NCBI RefSeq assembly: GCF_019263585.2
Contig: NZ_JADQDF010000001.1
Span: 496,001 to 560,000 of the forward strand
Reading direction: 5' to 3'
DNA: 64,000 bases
DNA from: Pseudonocardia oceani
Lineage (GTDB): Bacteria; Actinomycetota; Actinomycetes; Mycobacteriales; Pseudonocardiaceae
Shown: in pieces, positions 25,208 to 33,131 of the stretch
Numbering within the stretch: position 1 is the stretch's first letter
Layout of the letters: each line of letters begins with the position of its first letter
The notes under the pieces: model-generated
The model's database searches: none
The model's input: only the letters and a program-made list of their open reading frames with translations
What the model was told of the DNA's origin: nothing
Made by a program: the position numbers and the translations under genes

Positions 25208-25230
25208 CGGGCCGGCCTGCGCCCGCCGGG

Positions 25231-26469
25231 TCAGGGGGCGGTGGGGGTGAGGAGCACGCCGCTGCGGGGGCGGGTCGGGACCCGGGACAGGTCGACGTCG
25301 AGGTCTTGGGGCGGCAGTGTGTAGTCCAGGCGGGCCAGCGTGCGGGCGGCGACGGCGATCATGGTGAGTACGACGTCCTCGCCGGGGCAGCGGTGCCCGG
25401 TGGCCACGTCGCCGCCGCCTTGCGGTACCAGGGTGTCCGGGTCGATCGGGTCGGCGAGGAAGCGGTCCGGGTCGAAGCGGTCGGGGTCGGGCCAGTGCGC
25501 CGGGTCGTGGTTCGTGCCGTGCACGTCGAGCACCACCAGACCGCCGCGCGGGATCGGGACGCCGAGGACGTCCTGGTCCTCGCGGGCCACGGCGGCCAGC
25601 ACCGGCACGAACGGGTAGCGCCGGCGCACCTCCTGGGCGAACGCGGCGACCGCGCGCTGGTCGGGGGCGGGGTCGGCGAGGCGGTGGCGCCATTCGGGGT
25701 GCTCGTGCAGGGCCAGGCCGGCGAAGGCCACGTACCAGGCCGCGGCCACGGTCGGCCGCACGAAGTTGATCAGTGCGACGCCGGCGATGCGGGCGGGCAA
25801 CGGCCGCCCGCATAGGTCGCGGGCCGTCGCGACCGTGTGCAGCGCGGTGCCGGGCGGGGGGTGGATCTGCCCGAGGCGGGTCCGGCGGACGAGTCCGGCC
25901 GCCCACCGGTCCAGCCGCGCGCGGGCGAGGGCGGCCCGGGCGAAGGGCCGGCCCGGCGTGCCGAACCCGTCGACGATGTCGGCGAGCTGCCGCGCCCGCC
26001 GGGGCAGTTCCGCGGACGCCACCGGGATCCCGGCCCAGGGCAGCACGGCCGCGCCCAGGACCTGCACGGCCTCGTCGAACAGCCGCACCGGTGCCCCGCC
26101 TGCCCAGCGCCGGGTGACCGCCTGCCACTCCTGCTCGGCGCGCAGACCGAGGTCGGCGACCGCGTCGGCGGTGAGCACCTGCAGGTACAGCGCCTTGCGG
26201 TGGTGGTGCTCGGCGTCGTCGAGACCGTGCACCGTGGCCCGGCCGAACAGCACCAGCTTCAACGGGGCCGGCAGCGATCCGCGGCGGCGTAGCCGCGGAT
26301 CGTAGAAGCGGCGCACCCCAGCCGGGCCGCCGATCAGCACCGCGCGGCGGCCCAACAGCCGGGTCGGTACCGCCCACGGGGCCGTCGGGGGTTCTGGCCG
26401 CAGCCCGCCGGCCCAGCGGTACCCCTGACGGATCAATTGCAGTGTCTGGTCCTTCATCACCTCGCCCAC
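25231..26469 (-). CDS. CYP152-like cytochrome P450 (fatty-acid peroxygenase family)
   Basis: The 412-residue protein ends with the heme-binding segment PQGGGDVATGHRCPGEDVVL, whose GGGD..T.HRCPGE pattern is typical of CYP152 peroxygenases such as BSbeta and OleT. An I-helix Arg-Pro pair lies in ALINFVRPTVAAAWYVAFAG, as those H2O2-using enzymes have instead of the usual acid/Thr. It would hydroxylate or decarboxylate fatty acids. Start is GTG 26469 or ATG 26457; the choice is not settled. It stands alone among metal genes; H2O2 detoxification or membrane-lipid change under metal stress is a guess. Confidence 0.85.
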   Translation of the reverse strand: MGEVMKDQTLQLIRQGYRWAGGLRPEPPTAPWAVPTRLLGRRAVLIGGPAGVRRFYDPRLRRRGSLPAPLKLVLFGRATVHGLDDAEHHHRKALYLQVLTADAVADLGLRAEQEWQAVTRRWAGGAPVRLFDEAVQVLGAAVLPWAGIPVASAELPRRARQLADIVDGFGTPGRPFARAALARARLDRWAAGLVRRTRLGQIHPPPGTALHTVATARDLCGRPLPARIAGVALINFVRPTVAAAWYVAFAGLALHEHPEWRHRLADPAPDQRAVAAFAQEVRRRYPFVPVLAAVAREDQDVLGVPIPRGGLVVLDVHGTNHDPAHWPDPDRFDPDRFLADPIDPDTLVPQGGGDVATGHRCPGEDVVLTMIAVAARTLARLDYTLPPQDLDVDLSRVPTRPRSGVLLTPTAP

Positions 26470-26509
26470 CTACCCCTCGACCTCGTGATTCGTCCGTTGT
26501 TGATCGACA

Positions 26510-28495
26510 TCAGGCCCGATGGGCGGCGTCGAGCGGTTGCGGGTGTGTCGGCGCCGGCAGCGGGAGCGCTGTGGCGGCGGTGGGGGACAGCCCGCGGGTG
26601 CGTCCGGCGCGCACGGCGTTGGCGATTACCAGGATCTCGGCCAGTTCGTGCACGGCGACGACCGCGGCCAAGCCGAGCACTCCGAGCAGGGCCAGCGGCA
26701 TCAACCCGACGATGATGGCCAGCGACAACCCGACGTTCTGCAACATGATCGCCCGGGCGCCTCGGGCATGGTCCAGGGCCTGGGGCAGGTGGCGCAGGTC
26801 CTCGCCCATCAGGGCGACGTCGGCGGTCTCGATGGCCACGTCGGTGCCCATGGCGCCCATGGCGATGCCCAGATCGGCGGTGGCCAGGGCGGGCGCGTCG
26901 TTGACGCCGTCGCCGACCATCGCCGTCGGCCGCTCGGCGCGCAGCGTCCGGACTAGGTCCGCCTTGTCCTCGGGCCGCAGTTCGGCGTGCACCTCGGTGA
27001 TCCCGGCCTGGGCGGCGAGCGCGGCGGCGGTGGCGTGGTTGTCCCCGGTGAGCATCGCGACCCGGTAGCCGTCACGGCGCAGCCGGGCGACGACCTCGGC
27101 GGCCTCGGGGCGGAGTTCGTCGCGGACGGCGACCGCGCCGAGCAACTGTCCGTCGGCCTCGATGAGCACCGCGGTCGCCCCGGCCTCCTGCATGCTGAGC
27201 ACGGGCCCGGCCAGGTCGCCGGGGTCGATCCAGCCCGGCCTACCCAGCCGCAGCGCCCGCCCGTCCAGGCGCCCGGTGAGCCCGGCGCCGGGCACGGCCT
27301 CGACGTCGGCGGCCGGGCTGACCTGGTCGACTGCGGCCAGGATCGCGCGGGCCAGGGGGTGCTCGCTGCGAGCCTCCAGGGCGGCGGCGAGCGCGAGGAC
27401 CTGCTCGCGGGTGGCGCCGGCGGTGGTGGCGACATCGATGACGGCGGGTTGGTTGCGGGTCAGGGTGCCGGTCTTGTCCAGCGCGACCCCCCGGATCCGG
27501 CCCAGGGCCTCCAGCGCGGCACCGCCCTTGACCAGCACGCCCATCTTGCTGGCCGCACCGACCGCGGCGACCACGGTCACCGGGATCGAGATCGCCAGCG
27601 CGCACGGTGACGCGGCGACTAGCACGACCAAGGCTCGTTCGATCCACACCAGCGGGTCGCCCAGCAGGCTGCCGATCGCGGCGATCAGCGCGGCGGCGAT
27701 CATCACCCCGGGCACCAGTGGGCGCGCGATCCGGTCGGCGAGCCGCTGCGCGGCGCCCTTGCGGGACTGCTCGGCCTCCACGATCGCCACGATCCGCGCC
27801 AGGGAGTTGTCGGCCGCCGTGCTGGTGACCTCGACCTCCAGCACACCCGTGCCGTTGATCGAGCCGGCGAACACCTCATCGTCGGGGCCGGCCTCGACAG
27901 GTACCGACTCGCCGGTGATCGCCGACACGTCCAGCGCGGTACGCCCTGTCCGGACGGTCCCGTCGGTCGCGACGCGCTCACCCGGGCGCACGAGCATGGT
28001 GTCGCCGACGCGCAGCTCGCCTGCGGCGACGACGACCTCCAGGCCGCCTCGCAGCACCGTGGCCTGCTCGGGCACCAGCGAGAGCAGCGCGCGCAGGCCG
28101 CGACGCGTCCGGGCGATCGAGTACTCCTCCAGGCCCTCGCTGATGGAGAACAGGAACGCCAGCATCGCGGCCTCGCCGACCTCGCCGAGCGCGACAGCGC
28201 CGACCGCGGCGATGGTCATGAGGGTGCCGACGCCGATCTTGCCCTTGGCCAAGCGGCGCAAGGTTGACGGCACGAACGTCCACGCCCCCACCCCCAGTGC
28301 CGCCAACTGCAGGGCGAGCTCCACGAGATCGGGCCCGCCGGACCAGCCGACGACCAGCGACGCCGCCAGCAGCACCCCGGCCACAGCAGCGGCACGCAGC
28401 TCGGAGACCTCCCACAACCGCTCCGGCTCACGCTCCTCGCCAGCATCCCCCTTCGCGCTGGGCTCGTCGCCGCCGCACCCGCACGCGTCACTCAT
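26510..28495 (-). CDS. P1B-type heavy-metal ATPase with SPC motif
   Basis: The 661-residue pump has an N-terminal Cys-rich start (SDACGCGGDE) and no full HMA domain. It carries the transmembrane metal motif ASPCALAISIPVTVVAA and the catalytic motifs [18 protein letters not shown] and GDGVNDAP. An SPC motif with HELAEILVIANA in the last helix puts it in the P1B-4-like group (Co/Zn/Cd/Fe exporters such as CtpD and CoaT). ATG 28495 overlaps the cmtR-like gene by eight bases, so the two form one operon. Cd/Pb/Zn is likely from the regulator; the exact metal is not fixed by sequence. Confidence 0.88.
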   Translation of the reverse strand: MSDACGCGGDEPSAKGDAGEEREPERLWEVSELRAAAVAGVLLAASLVVGWSGGPDLVELALQLAALGVGAWTFVPSTLRRLAKGKIGVGTLMTIAAVGAVALGEVGEAAMLAFLFSISEGLEEYSIARTRRGLRALLSLVPEQATVLRGGLEVVVAAGELRVGDTMLVRPGERVATDGTVRTGRTALDVSAITGESVPVEAGPDDEVFAGSINGTGVLEVEVTSTAADNSLARIVAIVEAEQSRKGAAQRLADRIARPLVPGVMIAAALIAAIGSLLGDPLVWIERALVVLVAASPCALAISIPVTVVAAVGAASKMGVLVKGGAALEALGRIRGVALDKTGTLTRNQPAVIDVATTAGATREQVLALAAALEARSEHPLARAILAAVDQVSPAADVEAVPGAGLTGRLDGRALRLGRPGWIDPGDLAGPVLSMQEAGATAVLIEADGQLLGAVAVRDELRPEAAEVVARLRRDGYRVAMLTGDNHATAAALAAQAGITEVHAELRPEDKADLVRTLRAERPTAMVGDGVNDAPALATADLGIAMGAMGTDVAIETADVALMGEDLRHLPQALDHARGARAIMLQNVGLSLAIIVGLMPLALLGVLGLAAVVAVHELAEILVIANAVRAGRTRGLSPTAATALPLPAPTHPQPLDAAHRA

Positions 28496-28898
28496 CACGC
28501 GCCTCCACGACGTCGTCGGCGCAGACGCCGGTACGGCCGATCGAGCCGTCCGCTGATCCGGTGCCGAAGTTCGGGCACAGCACCACCGCCGACCCCGTCG
28601 CCGCGAGGAGTGTCTCCGCGGCGGTGAGGAGGTCCAGCAGCTCCGGGCGGGTCAGCGAGTAGAACATCTGCCGGCCTTCGGGTCGACCGACCACCAAGCC
28701 GCAGTCGCGCAGGCACGCCAGGTGCGCCGAGATGGTCGACTGCGCGGACCCGAGCCGCTCGGTCAGATCCACCACGCGCGCCTCGCCCAGGGCGAGGTGC
28801 TGCACGATGGCGAGCCGGGTCGCGTCTGACAGGCTGTGGAACAACGCCGCCGCCGGCATCAGCTCCTGGCGCGGGCCCACCGCACTTGGCATCGTCAT
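28488..28898 (-). CDS. CmtR-like ArsR/SmtB-family metal sensor
   Basis: The 136-residue winged-helix repressor has LFHSLSDATRLAIVQHLALG, recognition helix SAQSTISAHLACLRDCGLVV, and wing EGRQMFYSL. The Cys pair C-x3-C in ACLRDC plus a C-terminal Cys in VVLCPNF matches the three Cd/Pb ligands of CmtR. I chose ATG 28898 because TATTAT (28910-28905, minus) is six bases upstream. The palindrome 28890-28907 overlaps that promoter and start. It should repress itself, the ATPase, and perhaps cadD, lspA and the methyltransferases. Confidence 0.88.
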   Translation of the reverse strand: MTMPSAVGPRQELMPAAALFHSLSDATRLAIVQHLALGEARVVDLTERLGSAQSTISAHLACLRDCGLVVGRPEGRQMFYSLTRPELLDLLTAAETLLAATGSAVVLCPNFGTGSADGSIGRTGVCADDVVEARDE

Positions 28899-28910
28899 GC
28901 AACGATAATA
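28890..28910 (-). promoter_or_regulatory. cmtR promoter and operator
   Basis: The dyad CATCGT (28890-28895), six bases, ACGATA (28902-28907) overlaps the -10 box TATTAT (28910-28905 on the minus strand) and the leaderless ATG at 28898. A bound repressor would cover both. It shares its core with the sites at 16914, 17945 and 28995. Confidence 0.7.
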
Positions 28911-28994
28911 ACGCATTGAACCGGTGTCAGAGTGACTCTGCAGCCCTCCAATCCATCAGCCCGTGCTGGACATCTCCTCGACTCGTCTGCTATT

Positions 28995-29054
28995 CATCGT
29001 TGTATGACGATGACACCGCACGCTATCGATAGCTGGAGGGTTCGGTCATGCTGA
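28995..29054 (+). promoter_or_regulatory. CmtR-type operator and 16-codon leader frame before the methyltransferase pair
   Basis: CATCGT (28995-29000) and ACGATG (29007-29012) flank six bases. An ATG inside the dyad at 29004 opens a 16-codon frame (MTMTPHAIDSWRVRSC) whose TGA at 29052-29054 overlaps the methyltransferase start at 29048. GCTATCGATAGC (29022-29033) is a further 12-bp palindrome, and GGAGGG at 29035 is the Shine-Dalgarno site. The operator is supported by three related sites; the leader peptide is inference. Confidence 0.5.
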
Positions 29055-29683
29055 TGAACAGGATGGAGACGGTCCTGGTGAACAGCCCACCGCGGCGGGC
29101 GTTGCAGCGGCTCTACGAGACCCCGACACTGCTGCGATTGGGCGGAATGCTGCCCGCGGACGCACAGGTGCTTGAGGTGGGGTGCGGGGCCGGGTACGGC
29201 ACCGAGCTGATCTTGCGCCGATTCGCCGCAGCCCGGGTGGACGCGATCGACCTGGACCCGACCATGATCACCCGGGCCCGGCGCCGGCTGTCGGCCTACG
29301 GGAACCGGGTGCGGCTGGCCACCGGCGACATGACCGACCTGCGGACCGCGCTCGATGCCGAGGACGACAGCTACGACGCGGTGTTCGACTTCGCAATCGT
29401 CCACCACGTCCCGGACTGGCGGGCCGCCCTGGCCGAGATCGTCCGGGTGCTGAAGCCCGGCGGCCGGTTCTACTTCGACGAGGTCACCGCCGCCGCGCTG
29501 GCTAGCCGCGCATACCGTTGGCTGTTCGATCACCCCACCGAGGACCGGTTCACCGCCGGTGAGTTCGTCGCCGAACTGGAGCGCCAGGGACTGCAGGTGG
29601 GCTCACGGTGGCGCAGCCGGATCTACGGGCACTACCTGCTCGGGGTCGCCCAGCGCCCCTGCATCGACGGAGCACGACAGTGA
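29048..29683 (+). CDS. Class I SAM-dependent methyltransferase
   Basis: The 211-residue enzyme has motif I VLEVGCGAGYGTEL, an acidic motif II AIDLDPTMI, motif IV YDAVFDFAIVHHVPDW, and VLKPGGRFYFDEV. ATG 29048 lies seven bases after GGAGGG. It is divergent from the cmtR-like repressor across 150 bp that contains two related operators, so it is likely metal-induced. Its stop overlaps the start of an isoprenylcysteine-methyltransferase-like gene. Substrate unknown; metal or metalloid methylation is conceivable but unproven. Confidence 0.85.
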   Translation: MLMNRMETVLVNSPPRRALQRLYETPTLLRLGGMLPADAQVLEVGCGAGYGTELILRRFAAARVDAIDLDPTMITRARRRLSAYGNRVRLATGDMTDLRTALDAEDDSYDAVFDFAIVHHVPDWRAALAEIVRVLKPGGRFYFDEVTAAALASRAYRWLFDHPTEDRFTAGEFVAELERQGLQVGSRWRSRIYGHYLLGVAQRPCIDGARQ

Positions 29684-30372
29684 GCACAGCGGAGTGGACT
29701 GCCGGAGGGACCTGGGGCTGGGCGTGGGCGGCACTGACGCTGTACGTGGTCGGGCTGCTCCTCGCGTTCGGGCTCAGGACCTGGGTCCAGTTGCGTCAGA
29801 ACGGTACCAGTGGGTTCCGGGGCATCACGGGCAGGCCGGGGTCGGTGGCCTGGTGGGGCGGAGTGCTGTTCCCGATCGCGTTGCTGCTCGGACTGGCAGC
29901 ACCCCTGCTGGTGATCCTCGGCGTGACCCCACACTGGCAGTGGCCGGCGCATCCCGTGGTCGCAGGCTCCGGCCTGGCACTCGGGGTCGTCTCACTGGCG
30001 GTCGTACTGCTCGCACAACACACCATGGGCGCTTCCTGGCGGATCGGGGTCGACGAGCGCGAACGCACCGAACTCGTCACGACCGGGATCTTCAGCCGGG
30101 TCCGCAACCCGATCTTCACCGGCATGGCGGGAGTGTCTGCCGCGGCAGCGCTGATGGCCCCCACACCGGTCGCGGCCGTGGCTGTCACCGCCCTCGTCGC
30201 CGCGGTGCAGATCCAGGTCCGCATCGTCGAGGAGCCCTACCTGCGCTTGACGCACGGGCAGAGCTACGAGCGCTACGCGGCAACAGCGGGGCGCTTCGTC
30301 CCCGTCCTCGGACGGCTCTCCGACACGGCAGCGGCGGGTTTGGATCCTGCCGCAGGTGCTCGTCGTCAGTGA
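29680..30372 (+). CDS. ICMT/PEMT-like membrane methyltransferase
   Basis: The 230-residue protein has about five helices and the C-terminal signature TTGIFSRVRNPIFTGMAGVS followed by EEPYLRLTHGQSYERYAATAGRFVP. This is typical of isoprenylcysteine carboxyl or phospholipid methyltransferase-like proteins (NnrU-adjacent family). GTG 29680 overlaps the preceding stop (GTGA). Bacterial members are often found beside metal-resistance genes and have no defined substrate. Confidence 0.82.
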   Translation: MSTAEWTAGGTWGWAWAALTLYVVGLLLAFGLRTWVQLRQNGTSGFRGITGRPGSVAWWGGVLFPIALLLGLAAPLLVILGVTPHWQWPAHPVVAGSGLALGVVSLAVVLLAQHTMGASWRIGVDERERTELVTTGIFSRVRNPIFTGMAGVSAAAALMAPTPVAAVAVTALVAAVQIQVRIVEEPYLRLTHGQSYERYAATAGRFVPVLGRLSDTAAAGLDPAAGARRQ

Positions 30373-30938
30373 TCGTGTCCGGGGTCGTCGACCAGCAGGA
30401 CGAACCACGGTGTCGGGAAGAGCCGCCAACGCCCGTCGAGGAGGACGAAGCAGTCGAGGTCGATGCCGAAGGAGGCGCCGGGCTCGAGGAACGTGATGCG
30501 GTGCAGCCTCAGCCCGGGACGGAGGTGCGGAGCGACGTCGCGGTAGCCACGGGGGAACGTCGAGGTCGCACCGGTGCCCGCCAGGAGCTCCTCGGTGCTG
30601 ACCGCAGTCAGGCGGTATGTGGTCTGCAGCCTCGTCGGCGCGATGACACGGGGACGCAGCCAGTAGCCGTCGTAGTGCCGGACAGCGGCAACGACGGTGT
30701 CGGCCGCGTACACGTCGTCGAAGTCCGTGAGTTCGGGACGCAGTCGCTCCAGCAGAGTGGAGATGTCACCCGAGCTGCGGATGAAGTCCTCGGCCACCGC
30801 GTCCAAGCTGTCCGGTACGGCGTCCACCGCCCGGTCGGTTCCGCAACCCGCGATCCCGGCGGCTGCCGCACCGAGGAGGAGCACACGCATCAAGTCACGT
30901 CGGGCCCACGGCTCCGGGACGTGGGCTGAGGTGCGCAT
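30366..30938 (-). CDS. Putative Tat lipoprotein of unknown function
   Basis: The 190-residue product from ATG 30938 begins with a twin-arginine region (WARRDLMRVLLLGAAAAGIA) and a lipobox AGIAGCGT. GGAG lies four bases before this ATG. An alternative start at 30890 overlaps the stop of the CopD-CtaG gene (TGATG) and would remove the Arg pair. The mature part is Asp/Arg rich and matches no family I recognise. It is the last gene of the copD-ctaG transcript, so a copper or cytochrome-oxidase role is possible. It overlaps the convergent ICMT-like gene by seven bases. Confidence 0.65.
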   Translation of the reverse strand: MRTSAHVPEPWARRDLMRVLLLGAAAAGIAGCGTDRAVDAVPDSLDAVAEDFIRSSGDISTLLERLRPELTDFDDVYAADTVVAAVRHYDGYWLRPRVIAPTRLQTTYRLTAVSTEELLAGTGATSTFPRGYRDVAPHLRPGLRLHRITFLEPGASFGIDLDCFVLLDGRWRLFPTPWFVLLVDDPGHDH

Positions 30939-32956
30939 GCTGCTCCGGAGACGGTCGGGTCCTGCGAGTGTCCCCGATCGCCCACGCCCGGTCCATCTCG
31001 TCCATCGCCGCAGACCGCTCGACTGACGGCAGCTCTTCCTCCAGCGGCACCCGGCGCACGCGGCCGACCGGCCCGGGTCGACCCGCGCGGCCAGAGCCAC
31101 ATGACGAGCAGCGGCAGGGCTCCGACGGTGCCGACGATGAAGACCACGCCCGCTCTCGTCTGCTCGGCTGCGAGATCAGGAACCCAGGGCAGGGCGAGGC
31201 TGCGGAAGTAGGTTTCTGCGATCACGTCGCGGCGGGCCACGAGCAGTACACCGACAGCCGCCGGCACGGCGAGCACCGCGCAGGCGAGCGTCCCGCTCCC
31301 CCGGCGCCTCGTCGACACGGCCGCCGCGACGAGGCATCCCGTCGACAACAGCAGTGCATCGAGGGTCTGACGACCAATCTGTGACTGCAGTAGCTGGTCG
31401 AGCAGTCCGAGCGGTAGGGAGACCAGCACACCGATGAAGACCACGGCAGTGGGCAACGGTCGACGCATCGCGCGCACGAGCGGTCGACGCAGCAGCCACT
31501 CGAGACTGCCGCGCGGGCTCGGGGTCCCCGGACTGCCCCGCCGCGACAGAGTGCGACGGGCCAGCTCCAACGGCGACCCGGCGACGAGCAGCACAGGCGC
31601 CACGAACGCCATCAGGATCTGCGCGATCGCGCCCAGACCGAGCGTCGCCGCGCCGTACCGGCCGAGTCCCGACGACGTGGCCAGGACGATGACGAGGCAC
31701 CCCGCCACCCAGGCTGCCCCTCTGAGGGGGTCCCAGGTCCAACCCAGGACTCGAACACGTCGCACCGCAACGAGGTAACCGACGAGCATCCCTCCCGCGA
31801 GCAGGGCGAACACCAGGTCGAGTCGCCCAGCCAGCAGGAACCCCGGGCCCGGCGGTACCAGGTCGTAGCCGAGGACCTCGCCGGTCCGGGAGGGCCGGAC
31901 CTCGTCCACCGGCCCGGGCGGCGCGGTGCGGCTGAGACCGACCGCGAGCCCGATCGTGGCGAGCATGAGGACCACTTCGGCGCCACCGAACCGGAGGAGG
32001 GCGCGACGATCACCCTGCACGGCGCCGGAGATCGTGCGCGTTCGATGAACGTGCCCGAGCACTCCGAGCAGCAGCAGGGCGACGATCTTGGCCGCAGCGA
32101 GTGCACCGTAGGCAGTGAACAGGGCGTCCGGTACCAGCGGCACGCGCACGGCGAGGTTGGCCGTTCCGGATACCGCCATCAGGGCCCAGCAGCCCGCAGC
32201 GATGGCGGAGAACCGCGGCAGTGCGACGACGATCTGGGCGGCGGACCGGGAGAGCGCGAGGGCCAGGACGGCCACGAGTCCGCCTACCCAGATCGCAGCC
32301 GCCACGACGTGCAGCACCAGGCTGTCGGTGGCGATGTCGTGGGAGCCGCCCACGGCCGAGTGCCCCGATGCCGCCACCGGGAGCAGCCCGGCCACCGCGA
32401 CGCCGAGCAGCGCGACCGTCCATCCCCAGCTGAGCACCGCACGGCAGCCGATCGAGATCACCGCCGCCACGAGCGCCGCGACCACCCAGGGAACCGCGGT
32501 GGGCAGGAGCGGCACCGCGGCGGCCAGCCGGCCGGGTGTGAGCACGTCGACGACGGGACGCCCGAGCGCCTCTGACACCGTCAGAGGCACCATGAGCAGC
32601 GCTGAGACGGTCCACGCGCCGGCCGTCACCGCCGCCGTCCGGACGGCGCGGTAGCCGGCCACGTCGAGGTACCCGGACACCTGCGGAGGGACCAGGACCG
32701 TCGCGAGCAGCAGGAACCCGACGGTGAGCGCGGCGGCAGCATCCGCCACGACCCGAACGACGGGCAGGCCGACCGTGGTGAGGCGGCCGGCATCGGGGAG
32801 CCCGAGGGCATCGACGATCGACGCGCCGGACACGGCCACCACCCCTGCGGCCACGAGCATGCCGATCGCCGTGCCGAACACCATGACGGGCCACACGGTG
32901 GCCCGCCGACGGGTCCGTGGACCGGCACCCTGGCCCAGGGTCGGCGACACTGTCAT
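30890..32956 (-). CDS. CopD-CtaG fusion membrane protein
   Basis: The 688-residue protein joins a CopD-type region (about eight helices, residues 20-330, with ASGHSAVGGSHDIATDSLVL and HVVAAAIWVGGLVAVLALAL) to a caa3_CtaG cytochrome-oxidase assembly region (about residues 370-640, with RYGAATLGLGAIAQILMAFV, YFRSLALPW, DQTRAG-like end). Such fusions move copper to or near cytochrome oxidase in actinobacteria. ATG 32956 coincides with the operator dyad 32956-32970. A second fusion is at 47783. Confidence 0.87.
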   Translation of the reverse strand: MTVSPTLGQGAGPRTRRRATVWPVMVFGTAIGMLVAAGVVAVSGASIVDALGLPDAGRLTTVGLPVVRVVADAAAALTVGFLLLATVLVPPQVSGYLDVAGYRAVRTAAVTAGAWTVSALLMVPLTVSEALGRPVVDVLTPGRLAAAVPLLPTAVPWVVAALVAAVISIGCRAVLSWGWTVALLGVAVAGLLPVAASGHSAVGGSHDIATDSLVLHVVAAAIWVGGLVAVLALALSRSAAQIVVALPRFSAIAAGCWALMAVSGTANLAVRVPLVPDALFTAYGALAAAKIVALLLLGVLGHVHRTRTISGAVQGDRRALLRFGGAEVVLMLATIGLAVGLSRTAPPGPVDEVRPSRTGEVLGYDLVPPGPGFLLAGRLDLVFALLAGGMLVGYLVAVRRVRVLGWTWDPLRGAAWVAGCLVIVLATSSGLGRYGAATLGLGAIAQILMAFVAPVLLVAGSPLELARRTLSRRGSPGTPSPRGSLEWLLRRPLVRAMRRPLPTAVVFIGVLVSLPLGLLDQLLQSQIGRQTLDALLLSTGCLVAAAVSTRRRGSGTLACAVLAVPAAVGVLLVARRDVIAETYFRSLALPWVPDLAAEQTRAGVVFIVGTVGALPLLVMWLWPRGSTRAGRPRAPGAAGGRAAVSRAVCGDGRDGPGVGDRGHSQDPTVSGAACAPQPTSRSRGPDVT

Positions 32957-32970
32957 CTACTCAGCGTAGA
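32956..32970. promoter_or_regulatory. BlaI/CopY-type operator candidate (TCTAC-N5-GTAGA)
   Basis: TCTAC (32956-32960) and GTAGA (32966-32970) form a dyad at the start codon of the CopD-CtaG gene. The same dyad, with the same TCA spacer start, lies at 52792-52806 before the second copA. BlaI-family repressors bind TAC/GTA dyads. It may also affect the divergent lnt at 33132. Confidence 0.6.
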
Positions 32971-33131
32971 AGGCGCGCGCACCGCCGCCGCCGCCAGGAG
33001 TTGGAACGCGGTACCCGGGTCGTCGGGCGTACGGGCCCCGCCGGATAGTTCGACCGGTACCTCCAGGTGAGAAGGAGAAAGTCATAGTCACCGACCAGCC
33101 GCCACGATCCGGATCCATCGACGTCCACCCC

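Noticed and set aside
29022..29033. 12-bp palindrome GCTATCGATAGC as a separate operator
   Set aside because: It has no second copy in the regulon sites and could occur by chance; noted inside the leader feature only.
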